Notes under the pieces: generated by a model
The model's input: only the letters and a program-made list of their open reading frames with translations
Database searches by the model: none
What the model was told of the DNA's origin: nothing
Made by a program: the position numbers and the translations under genes
Assembly: GCA_025266875.1 (NCBI GenBank)
Contig: JALLLT010000051.1
Location: 229,480-293,479 of the forward strand
DNA length: 64,000 nucleotides
Direction of reading: 5' to 3'
Source of the DNA: Fennellomyces sp. T-0311
Taxonomy: Eukaryota > Mucoromycota > Mucoromycetes > Mucorales > Lichtheimiaceae
Shown: piece by piece, positions 57,000-64,000 of the stretch
Layout of the letters: each line of letters opens with the position of its first letter
Position numbering within the stretch: position 1 is the first letter of the stretch

Positions 57000-57319
57000 T
57001 GTCGTAGTACATTGTGCGGAACATGGTAATTCCGATGACACTTCTTCTACTCCGGCGCGCAGCAGTACGTCTTGACGTAATGCGCAGCACCTGCCTCTTT
57101 GATCCTCAAAGCCGTTTGGCTTTGCTACGCACCGCAGCAGTATTGTATATATTTTTAGTATTAGAAACAGTATAAATATCAGTTTAGTTTATGGAATAAA
57201 TCATCATCTATCTGCTTATATTCTTCGTGGTCATATACCTCTGTGGTTACTCACCCTTGTGGTCTCATTCTTCGTGGGTCGTCTATCTCTCTGTGGTTCA
57301 ATCAGTTATAAGGACGACA
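57000..57319 (+). repeat. Ty3-E 5' LTR
   Basis: 320 bp, TGTCGTAGTAC...AAGGACGACA, with a TATAAATA box near 57170. It is followed by TGGTAGCGAAAG (57322-57333), the likely tRNA primer site, shared with Ty3-C. Confidence 0.95.
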
Positions 57320-57339
57320 TTTGGTAGCGAAAGTAAAAC

Positions 57340-58551
57340 ATGGCATTCACCCTCGATCAACAACGGCAGTTCACTGTACAACGGTACATTTTGCAAGAAC
57401 TCCCAGAACGGTTACAAGCGTTGTATCAAGAACAAGTCCCTCTACTGGACATTCCGGAGGCAGAACGATTCGAGTTCGGCGAAGAAAATTTGGGGACACT
57501 GTATCAGGAAGCCAGAAATCAACGTAACGCATTTCTGATGACAACTTTTCAAGGCATCAACGCACAACCAGCACCCACACCCGTGGCACCAGCAGCACAA
57601 CCTGGTGAGACACAAGCCATGTTTGCCACCATGACAGGAATCCTCCGGCAGCTACAAGAACAACAAGCCGAGATCAGAGCCCTACGACAACAAGCACCCC
57701 CGCGCAGCGGTAGTAAGGTTAAACCAGTCCAACCTGACCTTTTCCGTGGTGGCCGCTCCTCAGCAGCAGTTGAAGCATGGTTACACACTGTTGACAAATA
57801 TTGCCTGTATGCCGAACTCAGCGACTACGAATGTGTAACCTACGCCTCAACACTACTTCGTGATGGTGCTGCGACCTGGTGGCGGCATCTCGAAATGACA
57901 ATTGACCAAGACGACGGATCCAACCAGACACCCAAGACCTGGGAAGATTTTTGTGAAGCTATCCGCGCCGAGTTCAAGCCGCGCAACTCTGCCCAAGTTG
58001 CCCGAAACAAGTTACGCCAGCTCAAACAAACATCCACCACCTCTGGTACCATCCGCGAGTATGTTGTCGAGTTCCGCAACATCATGCTAGACTTACCGGA
58101 GATGTATGACGAGGATGCAATTCATGCCTTCATCCACGGCCTAGCCTTGGAGGCTCGTATGCCTGTCCTCATGCAACGACCGACCACCCTCCTCGCTGCC
58201 TACAATGCCGCCGAATCCTACGAGGCAATGAAGGAATATGCCGAAGGAACTGACGAATCCATGGTTCGTCATTCGCAACACCCCCAGGTCCAAACCCGCT
58301 CTCACCCCACGCCCGTCATCGAAGGTCCCACCCCGATGGATTTGGATGCCATCCGTGTTCGACAGTTTCCCTCACACAACCGTGGAGGCTCATCAAGTTC
58401 GTACGAGCAGCAGACACGTCCACGTCGTTGCTACAACTGCGATGGTCGTGGCCATATTGCTCGCGATTGCCCCTCACCCAGAACTCGTGGCGCCCGTCCA
58501 CCTCAGAAGTCGTTCAACAGCGATTTAAAAGGCAAGGCGCGTCGGGATTAA
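57340..58551 (+). CDS. gag: Ty3-E Gag (403 aa)
   Basis: Starts 20 nt after the LTR with MAFTLDQQRQFTVQRY. It has a Pro/Ala linker, then a Gln-rich helix ahead of the capsid region (PDLFRGGRSSAAVEAWLHTV, LLRDGAATWWRHLEMT, EFKPRNSAQVARNKLRQLK). The nucleocapsid has one CCHC knuckle, CYNCDGRGHIARDC. The end is basic. It forms the particle shell and packages RNA. Intact. Confidence 0.95.
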   Translation: MAFTLDQQRQFTVQRYILQELPERLQALYQEQVPLLDIPEAERFEFGEENLGTLYQEARNQRNAFLMTTFQGINAQPAPTPVAPAAQPGETQAMFATMTGILRQLQEQQAEIRALRQQAPPRSGSKVKPVQPDLFRGGRSSAAVEAWLHTVDKYCLYAELSDYECVTYASTLLRDGAATWWRHLEMTIDQDDGSNQTPKTWEDFCEAIRAEFKPRNSAQVARNKLRQLKQTSTTSGTIREYVVEFRNIMLDLPEMYDEDAIHAFIHGLALEARMPVLMQRPTTLLAAYNAAESYEAMKEYAEGTDESMVRHSQHPQVQTRSHPTPVIEGPTPMDLDAIRVRQFPSHNRGGSSSSYEQQTRPRRCYNCDGRGHIARDCPSPRTRGARPPQKSFNSDLKGKARRD

Positions 58552-58568
58552 AGGGAGTCCCTTCGCGC
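58524..58568 (+). promoter_or_regulatory. -1 ribosomal frameshift signal, Ty3-E gag/pol
   Basis: The canonical heptamer T TTA AAA (58524-58530) is in gag frame, 18 nt before the gag stop. A 6-nt spacer leads to a GCGCG/CGCGC stem (58537-58541 with 58564-58568) enclosing an AAGGG/CCCTT hairpin (58551-58563). The pol frame is exactly -1 from gag and open through the site. Confidence 0.85.
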
Positions 58569-61500
58569 GTGTTTCCATCCCTTAACGCGATCGAAGCCAA
58601 GGAGGTCCAAGACCGGAATCACGAGGAAGTCGTTGTGTCATCAGAGTCGCTAGGCCAGGCGTCGGCCTCCTCTGATATGCCGCTGATCGATCTTTCTAGT
58701 GATACTCCATTTGGTGGAGAGGAGGAGAGCGATAGTGGGCATCAAGCCAATTTTAGACACATTGAATCGTTGTACACAATAAAGAACACTGACTTGCCTT
58801 TGTACTCTATGGTTTGCAATGGGAAAACGATTGAGGTTTTGCTCGACAGCGGAGCTACCTGCTCATACATCACTCCACGTTTGGCTGCTGGCTGCCCTGT
58901 CCGCACAGTATCAGATCGAGAAGTCGAAACGGCAGGTGGCCACAAGTTTAAGATTGATCGCGCTGTCACTCTTTCCCTGGATGCTGATGGTCTGATGCAC
59001 GAGGTCTCGGCCTATGTGTTAGACACTAAGTTTGACCTGATCTTGGGCCGTGATTGGATCAAGCGTATGAAGCCGGTACCCGATTGGGATCGAGACACCT
59101 GGAAAATCACAGTTGAAAACAGTGTTCATACACTACGTCCCAAATTCGATCGGCCGCTCCCTGATTTGGCATACCTGATTTCGCACAAACAAGTTGCCAA
59201 GCTGACCAAACGCAAGCAAGTTGACGAACTGTTCCTGTGTTTCGTACGTTCCGACCACCAAGGGGAGGAGCAACCCCAGCAAGACAAACTCCAACAACTA
59301 AAGACCGAATACCCAGATGTCTTCCAAGACAAGCTCCCGGGATTGCCACCAGTGCGTGAAGTAACACCAATCATCGATACTGGAGATGCCGCACCCATCA
59401 ATCGCTCTCCATATAAGATGAGCCCTCGCGAATTGGATGAGCTGCGCAAGCAACTCAAAGAGCTCCTCGACCTGGGTCTGATTCGTCCGAGTACGTCTGC
59501 ATGGGGATCGCCGGTTCTCTTTGTACGCAAGAAGAATGGCGAAATGAGAATGTGCCTGGACTACAGAGCAGTCAACGCCGTTAGCAAGCGCCATTCCCAC
59601 CCTCTTCCCCGGATCGACGAGTGTCTGGAACGTCTCAGTGGCAAAAAGTATTTCTCGCTGATCGACTTGAAGTCGGGATATCACCAACAACGCCTACATC
59701 CGGACGATATCCCCAAAACGTCGTTCAACACTCGATATGGCTCATTCGAATGGCTGGTCCTTAGCTTTGGTTTACGCAACAGCCCTCCCGCGTTTCAAGC
59801 TATGATGAACCGTTGTGTGGGCGAAGAACTACTCGACCAGTGTGTGATGATATACCTCGATGACTGCCTCGTCTTTAGCGACTCGAAAGAGGAACATGAA
59901 CGCGATGTCCGTAGTGTACTGGACAAATTTCGTGAAAATCAACTCGTAGCCAACGTCAAGAAATGCGAGTTTTTCAAAACCGAGCTAGAATTCGTTGGGT
60001 TCCATATTTCCGGTGCTGGGATTCTGCCGTCGCGTGCAAAGGTGCGTGCTGTTCAAGACTGGCCAGTACCAACAAACGTTCAAGAGGTCCGTCAATTTGT
60101 TGGTTTAGCGTCGCATTACCGGCGGTTTATTCGTGGGTTCGCGTCGATTGCTGCTCCTTTGACCGAATTGACCAAAGGAACGGGAGCAAAGAAAAGAGCA
60201 ATTGTCTGGACCGCCGCGTGTCAAGCCGCGTTCGACGAAATCAAGACCCGCATGACGCAAGCACCTGTCCTCAAGCCGCCATCACCTGACCTGCCATATG
60301 TCATCGAAACGGACGCGAGCAATTTTGCTGTCGGTGCCGTGTTACTGCAGGAAGGGGAGGATGGAGAAATGCACCCAGTAGCCTTCGAGTCCAAGAAGTT
60401 GTCGTCCGCTGAACGAAATTATCCCGCACAGGAACGTGAGTTGCTCGGTATTCTGCATGCCCTCCGCACTTGGCGATGCTTTATCGACGGACGCTCGTAT
60501 GTGGTACGCACTGATCATCACCCGTTGATATATTTCCGGACCAAGAACAAGCCGCCTCCACCACGCCTCATCCGATGGATTGCCGAGTTAGAACTGTACG
60601 ACCCCGAGATTCAGTACAAGAGTGGAAAAGACAACCATGTGCCTGACCTACTGTCCCGCCGTGATGGACCAGATTGCCTAGCCGAAGAAAAATCAATGGA
60701 GCCTGAATATTTGTACGCCATACAACCCGTCGAGGATTCAGACTGGCCAAGGTTCTATACGCTTCCCGAGGACAAGTGGCCAAAAATGTACAAGGATCTA
60801 CTGATGAAACACCGCGATAAGTTCATCACCCGAGATGATGAAGTCTTTCGCAAGGTGAAACTGGGGTCCCAGGTTCAAGAAATTCGCTTTGCGTTGTTTG
60901 CACGCCGCGCCGATCTTGTGGAACATTATCATACCAGTTTTGGACATGCTGGCAGGGAAACTCTACACGATCTCATCAAGAAGCGTTGGTGGTGGCCCAA
61001 CATGAAAGACGACCTCCAGAATTGGATCCGTAGCTGCCCGCAATGCCAGCTTGGTGCTCATGCAGACCGCAATACTCATCATGCGCCAATGAAACCGTTG
61101 GATATTCCTGCCCCTTTCTCACGCTGGCACTTGGATTTCATCGGCGAGTTACCAGCTACCATCCGTGGCAACCGTTGGATCCTCGTCGCGGTGGACTACG
61201 CGACCAATTGGACAATCGCCCGTGCGGTACCCGACGCCACTGGTCAAGCTATCGCCGACTTTATCTTCGAGGAAATCGTGATGCGTTTCTCATGTCCAGC
61301 TGAGATCTTGACCGACCGAGGCGCGAATTTCATGTCCAAAGTATTAAACTTATACTTGGATCGCGTCAAGATTCACCACAAGCTGACATCCGCATTCCAT
61401 CCCCGCACCAATAGCAAGGCCGAGCGCACGAACGGTATCCTGAAGCAGATGCTACGCAAATATGTCCATGGTACCGTCCATCGCTGGGATGATTTTCTGG

Positions 61501-62075
61501 AGTCTGCCGTGTTCGCGTGTCAAATCCGAAAACACCGCACGACCGGTATGAGCCCCTACTTCATGGTCTATGGCGTCGAACCACGTTTACCAGGTGATGA
61601 CTTACGCCCTTCCATGCTGCCTTCGACGGATACCACCACCGCCAATCGCAAGTCTTCACTTCGTCATCTCCGAGCCGCACGTATTCAAGCCGAACAACGT
61701 TTATCGGTCAACGCACAACGCGACAAAGCCCTGTGGGATGCCACACTCAAGCATCAAGTCTTTGCGGTGGGCGATCACGTTCTGATCCGACATGAACAAA
61801 AACAGAACCTCGAGTATAACTGGAAGGGTCCCTATCAAGTCATCGACCGGAACTTAGATATGGACACCTACAAGTTACAAGATATGGATGGCAAACCTTA
61901 CCAATCATGGATCCACACAGACCGCCTACGACCTACACATTGGCAACAACCACCCACTACCCCCTGGTTCGACCCCGTTTCCGCTCGCAACGCGTCCCGC
62001 TTACAAATTCAAGATCATTCGTCACTATTGTTGCTCGAGGACGATCAACCGTCTAGGAGGGGGATAATGTCGTAG
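58524..62075 (+). CDS. pol: Ty3-E Pol (protease, RT, RNase H, integrase)
   Basis: Open from the slip site to a stop 8 nt into the 3' LTR, about 1180 aa translated by -1 frameshifting from gag. The protease is LLDSGATCSYI. RT has LIDLKSGYHQQRLHPDDIPK and MIYLDDCLVFS. RNase H has YVIETDASNFAVGAVLL and RTDHHPLIYF. The integrase zinc region is H-x4-H, CPQC (HTSFGHAG, SCPQCQLG); the core Asp residues are in WHLDFIGELP and LTDRGANFMS, with Glu in NSKAERTNGIL. The C-terminal GPY/F-type region reads YNWKGPYQVID, with no chromodomain. Every catalytic residue is present. Confidence 0.95.
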   Translation, partial: FKRQGASGLKGVPSRVFPSLNAIEAKEVQDRNHEEVVVSSESLGQASASSDMPLIDLSSDTPFGGEEESDSGHQANFRHIESLYTIKNTDLPLYSMVCNGKTIEVLLDSGATCSYITPRLAAGCPVRTVSDREVETAGGHKFKIDRAVTLSLDADGLMHEVSAYVLDTKFDLILGRDWIKRMKPVPDWDRDTWKITVENSVHTLRPKFDRPLPDLAYLISHKQVAKLTKRKQVDELFLCFVRSDHQGEEQPQQDKLQQLKTEYPDVFQDKLPGLPPVREVTPIIDTGDAAPINRSPYKMSPRELDELRKQLKELLDLGLIRPSTSAWGSPVLFVRKKNGEMRMCLDYRAVNAVSKRHSHPLPRIDECLERLSGKKYFSLIDLKSGYHQQRLHPDDIPKTSFNTRYGSFEWLVLSFGLRNSPPAFQAMMNRCVGEELLDQCVMIYLDDCLVFSDSKEEHERDVRSVLDKFRENQLVANVKKCEFFKTELEFVGFHISGAGILPSRAKVRAVQDWPVPTNVQEVRQFVGLASHYRRFIRGFASIAAPLTELTKGTGAKKRAIVWTAACQAAFDEIKTRMTQAPVLKPPSPDLPYVIETDASNFAVGAVLLQEGEDGEMHPVAFESKKLSSAERNYPAQERELLGILHALRTWRCFIDGRSYVVRTDHHPLIYFRTKNKPPPPRLIRWIAELELYDPEIQYKSGKDNHVPDLLSRRDGPDCLAEEKSMEPEYLYAIQPVEDSDWPRFYTLPEDKWPKMYKDLLMKHRDKFITRDDEVFRKVKLGSQVQEIRFALFARRADLVEHYHTSFGHAGRETLHDLIKKRWWWPNMKDDLQNWIRSCPQCQLGAHADRNTHHAPMKPLDIPAPFSRWHLDFIGELPATIRGNRWILVAVDYATNWTIARAVPDATGQAIADFIFEEIVMRFSCPAEILTDRGANFMSKVLNLYLDRVKIHHKLTSAFHPRTNSKAERTNGILKQMLRKYVHGTVHRWDDFLESAVFACQIRKHRTTGMSPYFMVYGVEPRLPGDDLRPSMLPSTDTTTANRKSSLRHLRAARIQAEQRLSVNAQRDKALWDATLKHQVFAVGDHVLIRHEQKQNLEYNWKGPYQVIDRNLDMDTYKLQDMDGKPYQSWIHTDRLRPTHWQQPPTTPWFDPVSARNASRLQIQDHSSLLLLEDDQPSRRGIMS
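62055..62067 (+). other. Ty3-E polypurine tract
   Basis: AGGAGGGGGATAA directly before the 3' LTR; primes plus-strand DNA synthesis in this class. Confidence 0.85.
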
Positions 62076-62387
62076 TACATTGTGCGGAACATGGTAATTC
62101 CGATGACACTTCTTCTACTCCGGCGCGCAGCAGTACGTCTTGACGTAATGCGCAGCACCTGCCTCTTTGATCCTCAAAGCCGTTTGGCTTTGCTACGCAC
62201 CGCAGCAGTATTGTATATATTTTTAGTATTAGAAACAGTATAAATATCAGTTTAGTTTATGGAATAAATCATCATCTATCTGCTTATATTCTTCGTGGTC
62301 ATATACCTCTGTGGTTACTCACCCTTGTGGTCTCATTCTTCGTGGGTCGTCTATCTCTCTGTGGTTCAATCAGTTATAAGGACGACA
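62068..62387 (+). repeat. Ty3-E 3' LTR
   Basis: 320 bp, no difference from the 5' copy that I could see. Confidence 0.95.
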
Positions 62388-62391
62388 CATC

Positions 62392-63276
62392 CAATGGCTC
62401 GGACTCGCCCTGTCGCATTCGTACCACCTTTTGCATTTCCTTGTACTGTGCAAGCTGGGTGTCATACTTGGCGGTGATGAGCCTGGCAACGGTCTTGTAG
62501 TCAACCACAGCGTGCTTGTTGGTGGCTTTCCACTGGGTGATCTGCTTTTTGAGCTTCAAGTTCTGCGAATCGCTCAAACACATTGGCAGAAGGCGCTTCC
62601 ATTCGTTGGCGGGGTCGAGGTGGTAGGCACCGAGTTCCTTCTCAAAGGCACGAAGAAAGGCAGCAGCGGAATCATGAACTACCTTACGAGGGTACCATCT
62701 TGCCATACCCGGCAACTGCAGAGCAGGCAAATCCTTCAGGACAATAATCGGTGTGTGGATCTTGTTTTCCAGCTCCACTTGCTGGGCCTTGGCCAGTTCT
62801 TCGTCCGAAAAGAACTCCAAACGAGAAGGGTGGGACTTGTGCCATGAGGCGCGAGCAGTGTCATAGGCGGCTTGTGCCAAAGCGAGTTGGGCCAGTAGCT
62901 GGGCACTTTCCGCCGAAGTGGTGTCAATAGCAGCGGCTTGTGAATACACCAAATCGAGGCTGGCGATCCGGTCCAAATGAGCCTGACGGGCTACGAGCGC
63001 CGCTTGGATGCGATCAGCGTGGATGGAATGAATGGCGCCGGTCTGGAAGATGGCAGTGCTTGCCGACATATGATCATTATCACCTTCTTCATGGTCAACA
63101 TCCATCTGATCTTGAGTTCTGCTAGGGCTGCCACCATCCAGCGAGAGGTTTCCCAATCCGGAAGTAGGAGGATTGACATCGGGCGAGGATTCGGCTTGTT
63201 GCTGACTAACAGGAGGGACAACTTGCTTACCCTTGTCGACAGTGTTGGAGGTAGGAGTAGGAGTATTAGGTGACAT
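62392..63276 (-). pseudogene. gag: Ty3-D Gag, N-terminal part
   Basis: 295 codons from MSPNTPTPTSNTVDKGKQVV to the Ty3-E target. The frame continues in phase at 56999 (SEPL then DEYIAKF), so only the insertion breaks it. The protein has a Pro/Ser-rich start, an Ala/Gln-rich helical block, and a capsid-like region (SAAAFLRAFEKELGAYHLDP). Confidence 0.88.
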
Positions 63277-63301
63277 AGTAGTAAAAATTCACAGAAAAAA
63301 A

Positions 63302-63577
63302 TGTGGTGAGAGAGAATGGATCGAGAAAAACAGTAAGTTCTGTAAGAATCGAATATGTCTTTTATTATGTTAACGGTTCTCTCTATTTATATTGCTCGAG
63401 ATAAAACTCATAATCAAATAGCCGTGGTCGGGAGGATGCCATATCATATAGCCGACACGGCAATGTTTCTAGACTTCTTGGAAGATCTAGTCAAGCCGGA
63501 AGGCTGTCAATGTATTATTCAGGTACTGTCATACGTTTACCCGGTAGTGCCGACTAGCTAGTACCTTGGATACCACA
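63302..63577 (-). repeat. Ty3-D 5' LTR
   Basis: 276 bp. It differs from the other copy at two positions (AATAGCCGTGG here against AATAGCTGTGG, and AGGTACTGTC against AGGTACCGTC). Confidence 0.95.
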
Positions 63578-63582
63578 CTTCG

Positions 63583-64000
63583 TTTTAATGTACGTTTGGA
63601 CTGTGGTCTTGTAAACCGAGCTATCTACAATCAATGTTAGTAATTGAGCAGCGTAAACTATGCTTATTATTTACCAACCCTTGAACTTCTCATTAAAAGC
63701 ATCCATTACAGCAGCCATCGTAAAATAAGGATCTTGCTTGCTCACAAAAGTGACAAGATAATCGGCTTGCTCATCAGTGATCTTGGCAGATTTCGATCGA
63801 TATCCTTTAACACGGAGACCTGGAAGCACTCCCGGATTCCGTTGTCGTTCGAGATCAAATTGGTAGGCTCTTGATTTGCCGATTTTTGCGTCCTTTGCAG
63901 CCCTGTGAGTGTTAACGCCTTTGATCACTCGTAAGTTCACAAATTTGGTAACATCGTCACGTTGGTAAAGAGTGGGTCCCCATATCAATTCTTGCTGTTT
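63583..64000 (-). pseudogene. IS630/Tc1-like transposase, N-terminal part (runs off the window)
   Basis: Upstream half of the gene whose 3' half is 52115-52807. The exon before 63677 encodes an HTH region (RAAKDAKIGKSRAYQFDLER, DEQADYLVTFVSKQDPYFTM). An intron (donor GTAAAT, acceptor GATAG near 63626) joins it in phase to SVYKTTVQTYIKTKLAFR, which continues across the Ty3-D insertion when one TSD is removed. The start codon lies beyond 64000, so any partner transposase and the right TIR are outside the window. Confidence 0.75.

Larger units (their letters stand above)
57000..62387 (+). mobile_element. Intact Ty3/gypsy element Ty3-E
   Basis: 5388 bp with two 320-bp LTRs (57000-57319 and 62068-62387) that I read as identical, and a 4-bp TSD CATC (56996-56999 and 62388-62391). 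Gag and pol are open throughout, linked by a -1 frameshift signal. Primer site, purine tract and all enzyme motifs are present. It is the youngest insertion here and probably mobile. Its removal with one CATC restores the Ty3-D gag frame exactly. Confidence 0.96.
52813..63577 (-). mobile_element. Ty3/gypsy chromovirus Ty3-D, with Ty3-E nested in gag
   Basis: 276-bp LTRs (52813-53088 and 63302-63577) and a 5-bp TSD CTTCG (52808-52812 and 63578-63582). The LTRs show two differences over 276 bp, so it is fairly young. Orientation is minus: gag at the right, integrase with chromodomain at the left, purine tract GGAAGGGGGTAA beside the 3' LTR. No TGG-type primer site follows the 5' LTR. Pol has frameshifts. 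Ty3-E (57000-62387) splits gag. The element itself split an IS630-like transposase gene. Confidence 0.95.

Noticed and set aside
63355..63561. 68-aa frame present twice (also 52866-53072)
   Set aside because: It lies inside the Ty3-D LTRs and is duplicated only because the LTR is.

Overview
The window reads as a gene-poor, transposon-rich stretch of an early-diverging fungal genome, most likely Mucoromycota. The evidence is short GT-AG introns (about 50-90 nt), a spliced eukaryotic ribosomal protein uL2/L8 gene, a spliced PQQ-repeat protein gene, and a transposon complement (Ty3, MULE, PIF-Harbinger, CACTA/Tnp2, IS630-Tc1, Fanzor-like) often seen in that phylum. The phylum is inferred; the eukaryotic gene structure is seen directly.

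Layout. 1-8.7 kb is the only part resembling host genome: a small two-exon gene (931-1253, -), a four-exon MULE transposase fused to an OTU-type cysteine protease (2956-5705, +), a degenerate TCCCA-A-tract repeat (6054-6272), RPL8/uL2 (6500-7478, +) and a PQQ-propeller protein (7800-8733, +). At 9.1-11.6 kb (-) lies a spliced Fanzor/TnpB-family protein. From 11.8 to 64 kb almost everything is mobile DNA, much of it nested with recoverable target-site duplications (TSDs): Ty3-A (11825-18083, TSD AATGT) carries two MITEs; MULE-1 (about 20031-23515) abuts a Tnp2 relic; Harbinger-1 (about 23894-26569); 5'-truncated Ty3-B (26689-31646); Harbinger-2 (32214-41198), which holds a 5.4-kb IS630/Tc1-type element (34337-39784, TSD TA); a third Harbinger transposase relic (41219-42673); Ty3-C (42907-51586) split by MULE-2 (46374-49954, TSD GAGCTCGAG); then an IS630-like transposase gene split by chromovirus Ty3-D (52813-63577, TSD CTTCG), itself split by apparently intact Ty3-E (57000-62387, TSD CATC).

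The most unusual object is the 5.4-kb IS630/Tc1 element. Its roughly 512-bp inverted repeats are built of motifs spaced about 22 bp apart. It encodes one transposase with a complete DD34E triad and, convergent to it, a second intact three-exon transposase paralogue whose triad positions read G-D-D. A second inactive paralogue (positions read D-E-K) lies at the right edge, next to another 21-22-bp iterated array. This suggests a transposon lineage pairing an active with an inactive transposase. Two related Ty3 elements (C and E) also share a gag/pol -1 frameshift site: a canonical slippery heptamer followed by a two-tier hairpin preserved with different base pairs.

Ancient copies are mostly broken by stop codons explicable as C-to-T or G-to-A changes (CGA to TGA, TGG to TAG/TGA, CAG to TAG). 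Ty3-E, MULE-2 and the IS630 element look recent and intact.
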